This document shows positions 9,601-17,135 of a stretch of DNA of 64,000 bases, in pieces. How positions within the stretch are numbered: the stretch's first letter is position 1; every line of letters begins with the position of its first letter. The notes beneath the pieces were generated by a model that ran no database searches, was not told the origin of the DNA, and saw only the letters and a list, made by a program, of their open reading frames with translations. The position numbers were made by a program, and so were the translations under genes. Source of the DNA: an uncultured Desulfovibrio sp. (GTDB taxonomy: Bacteria > Desulfobacterota > Desulfovibrionia > Desulfovibrionales > Desulfovibrionaceae); the NCBI GenBank assembly GCA_937926875.1, contig CALBAX010000134.1, positions 229,122 through 293,121 of the forward strand, written 5' to 3'.

Positions 9601-9653
9601 ATCTTGAGGCTTTTGACGCCTACGTGGACGCCCACGAACTGGAGCGGAAGTAG
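6642..9653 (+). CDS. Tandem SBP3-GGDEF(degenerate)-EAL membrane receptor, probable c-di-GMP phosphodiesterase
   Basis: The 1003-residue protein has these parts in order: a signal peptide (MLRKFLTFFLCLFLLPLPDVSPAA), two periplasmic amino-acid-type solute-binding domains (about 45-275 and 285-510), a transmembrane helix (about 523-544), a GGDEF domain (about 555-740) and an EAL domain (about 750-1000). The GGDEF signature is replaced by GSGRYL (about residue 631), so this half should not make c-di-GMP. The EAL half keeps EALIRW (Glu779), the NQSK Asn, HVEVTES, DDFGKGYSS, the KLD lysine, CEGVET and GYLFSPPM, so it should hydrolyse c-di-GMP. The binding domains suggest a small periplasmic ligand, perhaps an amino acid, sets its activity. 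It stands alone, divergent from folD. Confidence 0.88.
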   Translation: MLRKFLTFFLCLFLLPLPDVSPAASREESSAKNFTAPVDGTSFHFFSPEAILANYRKPRIIRVGYFDQHGVFEGEGEQLSGYAVALFTAISRYTGWEYEWVKIRFDELAQRLNDGSIDISCGLSFTPERSKVFTYSRLRAGYENTCLHVARDSDMYYMDIEAFNGMRIGFFNDSLQYGVMEQFAAYHGFSFQALFFEESSEMAQALAEGRIDGYVDGVLRGKGTKVVATISTDPFFFVTRKGDMEIMPQINEAMRQLLLNHPSFLSRLYDSYLNVTSDVPVVFTRSESRWLATSPVLRVAYSRDQDMMDPTQGSTFFYTFLKMLERQSGIRFIFVPQDSYDDCLRALVEGTADIMTDVYPKTSFLRSQGILCGKIFYNAPITLVGKIGKPRAPGQKCTVGFTKEMRSVRQAYQSTYPDDITKVFASSEECRKAFEKGELDFYVWPYPGSSLWDEPPKDGVLLPTRAMYPMALGVSPQTSPYAVSVLDKVISATNTSTIDTMLLTTAPESLLSMSKRFVRRHVLESLLGVALLVGLLILFAAWRNRRRLADLRAVAFTDPVTRGPNRGKFLMDAARLLQEGERRFYLCTLNIRKLKLINRVCGLRTGDSLIRFCNREFTLRTRHGELAAYSGSGRYLLLWHCADDAEFGQRMTELFSVAEMARKLYERPVSFACGVYVIREGAEAEGADLDGDIKAGKGARDGERSVARYLLYADTAEASIASAGGYRSQFLFYNEFIGARQLKANDIENRMVRALEQGEFLVFLQPQVCLADRRLHGAEALIRWQGPDGKMIYPDEFIPLFEQNGFIRELDLFVLDTVCSWIRRRLDDGKKVPPISINQSKALFFHANYVETVLGIASRHDVPPHLLHVEVTESMAWLDEEAFIHTLDALRRAGIGLSLDDFGKGYSSMAMLHSFGFDTIKLDRAFLAPGQEKQRSVWIIISSLVDMARRLGIEILCEGVETEDQLQKLLASHCKYGQGYLFSPPMDLEAFDAYVDAHELERK

Positions 9654-9710
9654 GAACGCCATGCCCCAGGGGGCCCACTTTTCCGGCGGGAGCCCCCTGA
9701 CGCCCCTCTC

Positions 9711-9758
9711 CCGGACAAAAGCGCCGCCTCCTTTTATGGAGGCGGCGCTTTTGTCCGG
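9711..9758. terminator. Bidirectional terminator hairpin, 21-bp perfect stem
   Basis: Arms 9711-9731 and 9738-9758 are perfectly complementary around a ttttat loop. The A-rich and T-rich parts lie inside the stem, so it can act from either side. It separates the sensor gene from the convergent eno. Confidence 0.8.
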
Positions 9759-9779
9759 AGCAGGTCACCCTGCCGCATG

Positions 9780-9805
9780 AAAAAAGGGGGCCTCACGGCC
9801 CCCTG
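9780..9805 (-). terminator. Rho-independent terminator of eno
   Basis: On the minus strand agggggcc/ggccccct pairs around a gtga loop, followed by six Ts (9780-9785). It lies about 40 bp past the eno stop. Confidence 0.8.
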
Positions 9806-9846
9806 GGGATACGGATGACAGCAGGCCGTGCCTGGCCGCCGCCGGA

Positions 9847-11148
9847 TCAGTCTTCGCTTTCGTCCAGGGCGTAGTATTCCGCCAGCATGGGGCCGAAGAA
9901 TTCGGCGCCGTCGCCCAGTTCCTCTTCGATGCGCAGCAGCTGGTTGTACTTGGCCATGCGCTCGGAGCGGCACAGGGAACCGGTCTTGATCTGGCCGGCA
10001 TTGACGCCCACGGCCAGATCGGCGATGAAGCTGTCCTCGGTCTCGCCGGAGCGGTGGGAGACCACCGTGGTATAGGCGGCTTCCTTGGCCATCTCGATGG
10101 TGTCCAGGGTCTCGGTCACGGTGCCGATCTGGTTCAGCTTGATGAGGATGGAGTTGGCCACGCCTTCGGCGATGCCTTCGGCCAGGATGGAGGGGTTGGT
10201 CACGAACACGTCGTCGCCCACCAGCTGGGTGCGTTCGCCCAGGCTGGCGGTCAGCATGCCCCAGCCGTCCCAGTCGCTTTCGGCCATGCCGTCTTCGATG
10301 GAGATCAGGGGATACTTGCTGGTGAACTCGGCCAGCCACTGGGCCATTTCGGCATTGTTGAAGGTCTTGTCCTCGCCCTTCAGCACGTACTTGCCGTCCT
10401 GGTAGAATTCGGAAGCGGCGGCGTCGATGGCCAGGGCCACTTCGCTGCCGGGGATGTAGCCGGCTTCCTCGATGGCCTTGACGATATAGCTGAAGGCTTC
10501 GTCGTGGTTCTTCAGGTTGGGGGCAAAGCCGCCTTCATCGCCCACGCTGGTCACGTGGCCGTCCTTTTCCAGCAGCTTTTTCAGCACGTGGAAGATCTCG
10601 GCACCCATGCGCAGGGCATCACGGAAGCTCTGGGCGCGCAGGGGCATGATCATGAATTCCTGGATGTCCAGGTTGTTGGGGGCGTGGGCGCCGCCGTTGA
10701 TGATGTTCATCATGGGCGCGGGCAGCACCTTGGCGTTGACGCCGCCCAGGTATTTGTACAGGGGCAGGCCCAGGTATTCGCTGGCGGCACGGGCGCAGGC
10801 CATGGACACGCCCAGCATGGCATTGGCGCCCAGACGGCTCTTGTTGTCGGTGCCGTCCAGGTCGATGAGGGTGTTGTCCAGCTGCACCTGCTGCAGGGCG
10901 TCCAGGCCCAGCAGGGCATCAGCGATCTCGCTGTTGACGTTCTCCACGGCCTTGGTCACGCCCTTGCCGCCGTAACGCTTGCCGCCGTCACGCAGTTCCA
11001 GGGCTTCACGGCTGCCGGTGGAGGCGCCGGAAGGCACGGCCGCGCGGCCGCTGTGGCCGGACTCCAGAGAAACTTCCACTTCCACGGTCGGATTGCCGCG
11101 CGAATCCAGGATCTCGCGGGCATAGACAGACGCAATGCTGCTGCTCAT
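9847..11148 (-). CDS. eno: Enolase
   Basis: The 433-residue protein has family length. It converts 2-phosphoglycerate to phosphoenolpyruvate in glycolysis and gluconeogenesis. Visible are IYAREILDSRGNPTVE-type N-terminal sequence, PSGASTGSREALELRD, SVGDEGGFAPN, the signature segment ILIKLNQIGTVTETL and VSHRSGETED. The ATG at 11148 follows an aaaggag site; the frame stays open further upstream, but that part is not enolase-like. The upstream neighbour on the same strand is coaX, 207 bp away, so eno may have its own promoter in that gap. It ends at a clear terminator. Confidence 0.97.
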   Translation of the reverse strand: MSSSIASVYAREILDSRGNPTVEVEVSLESGHSGRAAVPSGASTGSREALELRDGGKRYGGKGVTKAVENVNSEIADALLGLDALQQVQLDNTLIDLDGTDNKSRLGANAMLGVSMACARAASEYLGLPLYKYLGGVNAKVLPAPMMNIINGGAHAPNNLDIQEFMIMPLRAQSFRDALRMGAEIFHVLKKLLEKDGHVTSVGDEGGFAPNLKNHDEAFSYIVKAIEEAGYIPGSEVALAIDAAASEFYQDGKYVLKGEDKTFNNAEMAQWLAEFTSKYPLISIEDGMAESDWDGWGMLTASLGERTQLVGDDVFVTNPSILAEGIAEGVANSILIKLNQIGTVTETLDTIEMAKEAAYTTVVSHRSGETEDSFIADLAVGVNAGQIKTGSLCRSERMAKYNQLLRIEEELGDGAEFFGPMLAEYYALDESED

Positions 11149-11355
11149 AATCGCTCCTTTGAAGGTTGATTCTTCCGCCGCGCGAAAGAGTCGTTTTCTC
11201 CGCTGCGCCCCCACGGGCGGTGGCGGGGCCATTGTCCGGCGACAGGGAAGCCCTGCCGCAAAAATCTCTCTTCCCCAAAGGGGGACATCCGGGCCCTGCG
11301 CGCGACGGCAGGCCCGGGCCCACTGCCGCACGGGGCGGCACGGCCGGTACGGCGC

Positions 11356-12144
11356 TCAATAGGGGTGACGCTCGTAATACAGGCGGCGCAGGCCCTCCAG
11401 CAGGAGCGAGGGCAGCACGGCATCGAAGACGTCGGGGCTGATGCGCGCGATGGACGGGGCGAAGCCGCCCGTGGCCAGCACCAGGCAGTCACCGGGCAGG
11501 CCCTTTTTCAGGCGCTGTGTCAGGCCTTCCACCATGCAGGCGAAACCGAAGACCAGACCATGCTGGATACTCACCGACGTGCTGCGGCCGGGCGCGGGCT
11601 CCAGGGCGTCCACGTCCAGGTTGACGCGGGGCAGCTGGGCCGTTTCGCGCGCCAGGGCCGAGATGGCCGTGCGCGGGCCGGGAAAGATCAGGCCGCCAAG
11701 ATAGGCGTTGCCGCTGATGCAGTCAAAGGTGACGGCCGTCCCGAAGTCCACAACGATGAGGGATTCCGGGCCGGGATGCAGACGGCGCGCCTCGTAGGCG
11801 CCCACCAGGCGGTCGGCGCCCACTTCCTGCGGGCGCTCGTAATGGTTCTGCAGGGGGATGGGCATGTCCTGCGGCACCATCCACAGGGGGCAGCCCAGAT
11901 AGCGCTGGACAGCTTCACGCAGCAGGGGATCGAAACCCGGCACCACCGACGAGGCCACACAGGCCGTGAAACGGGGCTCGGCACCGGCGTGGCGCAGCAG
12001 CTCCAGCAGGGTCAGGCCCAGACTGTCCGAGGTCTGGGCGGGATCCGTGCGCAGATTGTAGGAGGTCATCACCCCCCGGGAGTCGGCCAGACCGACCTTG
12101 ATGCAGGTGTTTCCGATGTCGAAAAGAAGAAGCTCTGGCTGCAT
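11356..12144 (-). CDS. coaX: Type III pantothenate kinase
   Basis: The 262-residue protein catalyses the first step of coenzyme A synthesis, phosphorylating pantothenate. Type III enzymes are ASKHA-fold kinases that need a monovalent cation and are not inhibited by CoA. The phosphate loop FDIGNTCIKVGL is at 8-19. The pantothenate-site sequence GADRLVGAYEA and IVVDFGTAVTFDCI follow, then GGLIFPG. The C-terminal LATGGFA closes the nucleotide site. The ATG at 12144 has an aaggagtgtgac leader. coaBC, a later step of the same pathway, lies at 25 kb in this window but in another transcription unit. Confidence 0.94.
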   Translation of the reverse strand: MQPELLLFDIGNTCIKVGLADSRGVMTSYNLRTDPAQTSDSLGLTLLELLRHAGAEPRFTACVASSVVPGFDPLLREAVQRYLGCPLWMVPQDMPIPLQNHYERPQEVGADRLVGAYEARRLHPGPESLIVVDFGTAVTFDCISGNAYLGGLIFPGPRTAISALARETAQLPRVNLDVDALEPAPGRSTSVSIQHGLVFGFACMVEGLTQRLKKGLPGDCLVLATGGFAPSIARISPDVFDAVLPSLLLEGLRRLYYERHPY

Positions 12145-12505
12145 GTCACACTCCTTGGGGAACAGATGCCCCGCGCACAGGAATCCGCAGGCAGAAAGTA
12201 TGCCAGAAAGCCCGCCCGTTCGCAAGGAAGGGCAGCGTATCCCCCTGCCTGCCGCATTGCCCGGCACGTTCCTTTCCTCTGCGCCCGCAATCATCAGTCA
12301 CGCGCCGTTTCCTCTCTTCTTGAAGAGCAGTCACCATGGGATACCCTTGCCCCTCCTCTTCCTCTCCCATCCGGCAGCCCATCTGCCCGGAGGATTTTCC
12401 AGGATTCGTCTTTTTCTGGAAAAAACAATCTGGAGGTTATAATATCCCTGTATCTCTCCCGACCTCAGGGGGATTACATGAACCCTCTCACACCGGAGGA
12501 TACAG
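12145..12505. other. Divergent promoter region between coaX and the AT-rich gene
   Basis: The 361-bp gap serves the coaX start on one side and the 12506 gene on the other. It contains the promoter-like tataat listed separately. No other gene or conserved structure was seen. Confidence 0.4.
12416..12444 (+). promoter_or_regulatory. Candidate sigma-70 promoter of the AT-rich gene
   Basis: A perfect tataat -10 box lies at 12439-12444, 62 bp before the start codon. The matching -35 is poor (ctggaa at 12416-12421 with a 17-bp spacer), so the call rests on the -10 box and on the local rise in AT content. Confidence 0.45.
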
Positions 12506-13219
12506 ATGGAGCAACTTTTTAGGGAATGCTGCGATTTTATTGATTCAGAATATAAACGCCTTGGGCATACTCTGGGCTATCGCTTTTTTTTGTGCCCTCG
12601 ACGTCTGCTGAATCCCCAGACAAAGATACTTTATCTTGGCCTTAATCCCGGAGGTAAAGAAGACCTTCCGGAGCACCCGCATACCAGCTGTGAAAATGGC
12701 ACGGCATTCTTTACAGAATCATGGAAGAACAACATCCCGGGGACAGAAAATCTTCAAGTTCAAACGCAGCTACTATTTGAAAAATTGCGCAATCATCTTG
12801 GGATACACGCCATAACGACACGAGAATTCTCTGATTCCCACATTTTGTCTGCCTATTTTATCCCTTTCCGCTCTGCTTCATGGGAAGCTCTTCCTAAAAA
12901 AACAGAATCGATCAAAAGTGCCTGCAAACTTTGGGAAAAGATTTTTTCACATTGGATTCCAACATTCATTATAACACTTGGACGTGATAACTATATACAA
13001 ATAGAAAATTTTTTACTGAAAAACAACTTTACGGCCTCTCCCATAGAAAATATTCCGTCAGGATGGGGATCTTACAGCCATCAAGTTCGGGAATTTCATC
13101 GAAAAGGACAAACTATTTATCTGGGAACACTCCTTCATCTTTCACGCTACAGCATAATGGGTAAAGCAAAATATGCTCCTGCTGTAGATACTTTTCTGAC
13201 TAAGATGCACCTCAGCTAA
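12506..13219 (+). CDS. AT-rich uracil-DNA-glycosylase-like protein, probably acquired
   Basis: The 237-residue protein is soluble. Residues 41-50 read ILYLGLNPGG, like motif A of the uracil-DNA glycosylase superfamily (GxxPG). A strand FIITLGRDNY follows about 100 residues later, and residues 207-216 (GTLLHLSRYS) sit where the family's HPS loop would be. The usual catalytic Asp/Asn context is not obvious, so glycosylase activity is not claimed. The start at 12506 has ggagga at 12495-12500. Base composition and codon use are strikingly AT-rich beside GC-rich neighbours, which suggests horizontal transfer. It is a single gene with no partner. Alternatives are an uncharacterised defence or repair protein. 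Confidence 0.5.
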   Translation: MEQLFRECCDFIDSEYKRLGHTLGYRFFLCPRRLLNPQTKILYLGLNPGGKEDLPEHPHTSCENGTAFFTESWKNNIPGTENLQVQTQLLFEKLRNHLGIHAITTREFSDSHILSAYFIPFRSASWEALPKKTESIKSACKLWEKIFSHWIPTFIITLGRDNYIQIENFLLKNNFTASPIENIPSGWGSYSHQVREFHRKGQTIYLGTLLHLSRYSIMGKAKYAPAVDTFLTKMHLS

Positions 13220-13288
13220 ATATGTCCCCGGAGACCTCCATCCAAGGAATGCCCTTTTCCCCCTCTTCCCCTGACATCAACCGCACGG

Positions 13289-13445
13289 GCGTTTTTTGAA
13301 GGGGTGGGGGAGTTTGAGGGGGCGGGGGAACTTTTTTCCGCCAGGAGCGACCGCATGGCGGCCCGCAGGGCCGTGCCCGTTACGACGAAGGAAGTTACGG
13401 GCATCGACAGCAATGCAAAGTTCCCCCGCCCCCTCAAAAAACTTT
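13289..13445. repeat. G-rich palindromic intergenic repeat, copy 1 (with loop insert)
   Basis: A conserved lead (gttttttgaaggg) is followed by arms 13316-13337 and 13418-13442, which are complementary and G/C-rich. About 80 bp sit in the loop, including a smaller hairpin with the sequence ccgcatggcggcccgcaggg. It lies between the ends of two converging genes. The same architecture recurs elsewhere in this window. Confidence 0.75.
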
Positions 13446-13453
13446 TCTCTCCC

Positions 13454-14392
13454 CTACCCGCCGAACCACTCCGGCCGGGCCGCCGTGGCATCGGCGCGGC
13501 AGCCCTGCCAGAGGCCGCGGGCGGCCATGGCGCGGCGCAGATCGGTGATGATGCCGCGTTTTTCCAGGGCCCAGGCAGGGGCCAACAGCTCGCCCGGCGC
13601 AGGGTCGGCCTGGATGCGCTGCATGACCACGGTGGAGGGGATGCGCGGCAGAGCAGCACACAGCATGTCCACATATTCGTCCCGGGCCAGAGGGCGGTAG
13701 CCGCCCTCCTGCCACTGCCGGGCCAGTTCCGTGCCCTGCGGCACATAGACGTTGTGCAGTTTGAGGCCCTGCATGCCCAGCGAGACGGCCCAGTCCACGC
13801 CGTCGAGGAAATCCTTCTCGTCCTCGCCGGGCAGCCCGGCCATGAGGTGCCCGCAGACCAGCAGCCCGGCATCCAGCGCGGCGCGCACGGCCTCCTCGGA
13901 CTGACGCGCCGTGTGACCGCGGTCGATGCGGCGCAGGGTGTCGTCCCGGCAGGTCTGGAGGCCCAGCTCGAGCCAGACCTCATCCAGCCCGCAGCCGGCC
14001 AGCAGGGCCAGCTTCTCGCCATCCAGGCAGTCCGGCCGCGTGCCCACGGCGATGCCGCGGCAGCCGGGCAGGGCCGCCACCTGTTCCAGCAGGTGCGCCA
14101 GCCGGGAGGCCGGGCCGTAGGTATTGGAAAAGGATTGCAGATAGGCCATGAACAGGCGGTCGCTGTCCGTGGTAGTGTACTTGGCGTACCAGGCGTCCCA
14201 CTGGGCGCGCAGGTCGAGGCCGCGCAGGCCCATGCCGGAACCGGAGCCGCTGTCGTTACAGAAGATGCAGCCCCGCGCGGAGAGCGTGCCGTCCCGGTTG
14301 GGGCAGGTGGCGCCCGCATCCAGTGGAATTTTTTGCACCCGGACGCCGTATCTGCGCCGGAAATAAGTGGCCAGGGTATGCCAAAGCAGCAT
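13454..14392 (-). CDS. YhcC-family radical SAM protein (TIGR01212 type)
   Basis: The 312-residue protein opens with LATYFRRRYGVRVQKIPLDAG. It has the iron-sulfur cysteine set CPNRDGTLSARGCIFCND, the spaced arrangement typical of this family rather than the compact CxxxCxxC. Further family stretches are GTRPDCL, LQTCRDDTLRRIDRGH and HLMAGLPGED. The biological role is not firmly established; members are soluble and probably act on tRNA or another cytoplasmic substrate. It starts at 14392, divergent from mreB (257 bp between the starts). Confidence 0.85.
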   Translation of the reverse strand: MLLWHTLATYFRRRYGVRVQKIPLDAGATCPNRDGTLSARGCIFCNDSGSGSGMGLRGLDLRAQWDAWYAKYTTTDSDRLFMAYLQSFSNTYGPASRLAHLLEQVAALPGCRGIAVGTRPDCLDGEKLALLAGCGLDEVWLELGLQTCRDDTLRRIDRGHTARQSEEAVRAALDAGLLVCGHLMAGLPGEDEKDFLDGVDWAVSLGMQGLKLHNVYVPQGTELARQWQEGGYRPLARDEYVDMLCAALPRIPSTVVMQRIQADPAPGELLAPAWALEKRGIITDLRRAMAARGLWQGCRADATAARPEWFGG

Positions 14393-14648
14393 GATTCACG
14401 CCTTTTTAGCGGATTCTTGGGGACGCGGACAGGAGAAAAAATTTGTACTGTGTCCGCAACAGCTTGACTTCAAGCCCGTTTTAGCCGAACAAGTTTTGTC
14501 TGCTGCCGTGCGCTTTTCGCCTGCAAGGCCGTGGTTCCCGCGGGAACCGGCCCGGAGCCTTACGGCATCCCCCACAGGTTCCGCCCTCCCTTCTCCGCAC
14601 GCCCGGCAGCACCATACGCATACCAGTAGAACGAGGCAAGCTAGCGTA

Positions 14649-15689
14649 ATGTCCAAAATTGTGGATTTCTTCTTGGGAATGTTCTCCAATGACCTGGCCA
14701 TCGACCTGGGCACGGCCAACACCTGTGTCTATGTCAAGGGCCAGGGCATCGTCCTGCGTGAACCGTCCGTGGTGGCGGTCAAGAAAGATTCGCGCGGCAA
14801 TACCGTGGTCCTGGCCGTGGGCGCCGACGCCAAGCGCATGCTGGGCAAGACCCCCGGCAACATCAAGGCCATCCGCCCCATGAAGGACGGCGTCATCGCC
14901 GACTTCGAGGTGACCGAGGCCATGCTGCGCCACTTCATCACCAAGGTGCACAATTCCCGCCATCTGGTTCGCCCCCGCATCATGGTCTGTGTGCCCACCG
15001 GCATCACGCAGGTGGAAAAGCGTGCGGTCAAGGAATCGGCCCAGTCCGCCGGTGCCCGTGAGGTCTACCTCATCGAGGAACCCATGGCCGCCGCCATCGG
15101 CGCCGACCTGCCCATCCAGGAGCCCACCTCCAACATGGTGGTGGACATCGGCGGCGGTACCACGGAAGTGGCCGTCATCTCTCTGGCCGGCATCGTCTAT
15201 GCCCGCTCCGTGCGCGTGGGCGGCGACAAGATGGACGAAGCCATCATGACGCATGTCAAACGCAAGTATAACATGCTCATCGGCGAAGCCTCGGCGGAAG
15301 AGATCAAGATCAAGATCGCCTCGGCCTATCCCATGGACCCCGAACAGCAGATCGAGGTCAAGGGCCGTGACCTGGTGACGGGCATCCCGCAAAACATCAT
15401 CATCACTTCCGAGGAAGTGCGCAAGGCCATCTCCGAACAGGTGGAGAGCATCGTGCAGGCCGTGCGCATCGCCCTGGAACAGACGCCCCCGGAACTGGCC
15501 GCCGACATCGTGGACCGCGGCATCGTGCTGACCGGCGGCGGCGCGCTGCTCAAGGGCCTCGACCAGTTGCTGCGCGAGCAGACATCCCTGCCCATCACCG
15601 TGGTGGACGACCCCCTGTCCACCGTCGTCATGGGTACGGGCCGGGCCCTGGACAACATCCACGTGCTCAAAGACGTCTGCATCGACTAA
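14649..15689 (+). CDS. mreB: Rod-shape actin homologue MreB
   Basis: The 346-residue protein is full length. It polymerises under the inner membrane and directs lateral cell-wall synthesis. Actin-fold motifs are visible: phosphate 1 DLAIDLGTANTCVYV, connect 1, phosphate 2 VVDIGGGTTEVAVISL, the adenosine motif LTGGGALLKGL and connect 2. The N-terminal amphipathic start MSKIVDFFLGMF is the likely membrane anchor. The ATG at 14649 is chosen because family proteins begin here, although the frame is open well upstream. It is the first gene of mreBCD-mrdA-rodA. Confidence 0.97.
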   Translation: MSKIVDFFLGMFSNDLAIDLGTANTCVYVKGQGIVLREPSVVAVKKDSRGNTVVLAVGADAKRMLGKTPGNIKAIRPMKDGVIADFEVTEAMLRHFITKVHNSRHLVRPRIMVCVPTGITQVEKRAVKESAQSAGAREVYLIEEPMAAAIGADLPIQEPTSNMVVDIGGGTTEVAVISLAGIVYARSVRVGGDKMDEAIMTHVKRKYNMLIGEASAEEIKIKIASAYPMDPEQQIEVKGRDLVTGIPQNIIITSEEVRKAISEQVESIVQAVRIALEQTPPELAADIVDRGIVLTGGGALLKGLDQLLREQTSLPITVVDDPLSTVVMGTGRALDNIHVLKDVCID

Positions 15690-15770
15690 CCTTTGCAAGT
15701 GCAGGACGGCCCGTCGCCTTTTCCCGGCACGGCCGTCCTTTTGTTTCCTGCTGCTCTCACGGGTGCCACG

Positions 15771-16661
15771 GTGACATTCCGACGCTTTCTCCTCATGGCG
15801 GGCGGCCTTCTGGTGCTGTTTCTGGGCATGTATTCCTGGAACCAGCGCACGCACGCGCTCGACGACATCGCCGCCAACGTCGGTCTGGAGATGAGCGGCA
15901 CGGTGCTGGGCACCTTCGATTCCGTCAAGGGCAGCGTCATGGACGCCTGGCGGCGCTATGTGGACCTGGTGGGCGTGCGCGAAGAGAACGAGCGCCTGCG
16001 CGCCCAGGTGGCCGAACTGCAGGCCCGCATCGTCTCCCACGGCGAGGATCTGGCGGAACTGGCCCGGCTGCGCGAGCTGGTGCAACTGCCCGTGGACAGC
16101 GCCTGGAAGCCCGTGGGGGCCCGCATCCTGGCCGGGCGCATGGGCCCCAACGCCATCCAGGACAGCATCACCATCAACCGGGGCTACACCTCGGGCGCCC
16201 GCCCCGGCACCCCCATCGTCACCAACATGGGCCTTGTGGGCCGCGTGCTGCGGGCCAGCCCCCATGCCGCCACGGTCCTGCTCATCACCGACCCGGGCAG
16301 CCGCATCGCCGTGTTCGCCCAGCAGAGCCGCTCGGCCGGCATCCTGAGCGGGCAGGGCCTGGAACAGCCGCTGGAAGTGGGCTTCGTGGAACGCGACGCC
16401 CCGGTGACCGCCGGGGAGATCCTCATCACTTCCGGTCTGGACGGCAAATACCCCAAGGGCATCCCCGTGGCCACGGTGGACAGCGTGGCCCCTTCGGACT
16501 CCACCCAGTTCCTGGCCGTCACGGCCCGGCCCCTGGTGGACGTGCGCCGTCTGGAAGAAGTGCTGCTGCTGGAGCCCAGCGGCATCAACCGGCCCCTGCG
16601 CCCCAGCGAGCCCGCCCCGGACTTCGTGGGCCCGCCCCGGCCCCCAAAAAGGGAGCGCTAG
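15771..16661 (+). CDS. mreC: Rod-shape-determining protein MreC
   Basis: The 296-residue bitopic inner-membrane protein links MreB to the periplasmic penicillin-binding proteins. After a short basic start (VTFRR) comes one membrane helix, then a coiled coil (ENERLRAQVAELQARIVSHGEDLAEL), then the beta domains with INRG and LLITDPGSRIAVFAQQSR. The start is uncertain: GTG at 15771 gives the usual short cytoplasmic tail, ATG at 15795 would remove it, and the frame opens at TTG 15693. No strong ribosome site marks any of them. The Pro-rich C-terminus is an extension. It follows mreB by about 80 bp. Confidence 0.92.
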   Translation: MTFRRFLLMAGGLLVLFLGMYSWNQRTHALDDIAANVGLEMSGTVLGTFDSVKGSVMDAWRRYVDLVGVREENERLRAQVAELQARIVSHGEDLAELARLRELVQLPVDSAWKPVGARILAGRMGPNAIQDSITINRGYTSGARPGTPIVTNMGLVGRVLRASPHAATVLLITDPGSRIAVFAQQSRSAGILSGQGLEQPLEVGFVERDAPVTAGEILITSGLDGKYPKGIPVATVDSVAPSDSTQFLAVTARPLVDVRRLEEVLLLEPSGINRPLRPSEPAPDFVGPPRPPKRER

Positions 16662-16664
16662 CCC

Positions 16665-17135
16665 ATGCAGGCCGTGCGCAACATCTTCTGGTGGCTGTGC
16701 TTCGTGGCCCTGGGCATCTGCGTGCAAAGCCTCGTCCCCTGCCTCGATGCCCTGGTGGTGGGGCTGGTCATCCTGTTGCAGGAAAGGGACTACAGGAACC
16801 TTTGCTGGCTGCTGCCGCTCTTCGTCCTGTTGCAGGAAGGCATCGGCACGAGCCCCTTCGGGGCCACCATCGTCTGGTACGCGCTGGTCTGCCTGATCTA
16901 CCGCCTGCTGCGCTGGCTTCTGGGCCTGGGGAACTTTTTCCTCGTGCTGCTGCTCGCCATCTGCCTGGGCGGCGCCTGCTTCGGCCTGGGCTGGCTGTTC
17001 TCCCCGCTCTATGCCGTGCGTTTCGATCCGCAGGAATTTCTGGACAGGAGCCTGATTCAGGCCCTTTACCTGCCCGTGGCCTGGTTGCTTTTGACGGCCA
17101 CGCGGCCCCTGGCATGCTCGCATGACGAAGAATAG
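16665..17135 (+). CDS. mreD: Rod-shape-determining membrane protein MreD
   Basis: The 156-residue protein is almost entirely hydrophobic, with about five membrane segments and the FGATIVWYALVCLIYRLLRWLLG stretch seen in MreD proteins. It stabilises the elongasome with MreC and RodA-PBP2. It starts three bases after mreC stops and overlaps mrdA by 14 bp, so translation of the three is coupled. Confidence 0.88.
   Translation: MQAVRNIFWWLCFVALGICVQSLVPCLDALVVGLVILLQERDYRNLCWLLPLFVLLQEGIGTSPFGATIVWYALVCLIYRLLRWLLGLGNFFLVLLLAICLGGACFGLGWLFSPLYAVRFDPQEFLDRSLIQALYLPVAWLLLTATRPLACSHDEE

Noticed and set aside
7161..9662. Long minus-strand open frame antisense to the sensor gene
   Set aside because: No ribosome site or recognisable domain; the plus-strand EAL protein explains the region.
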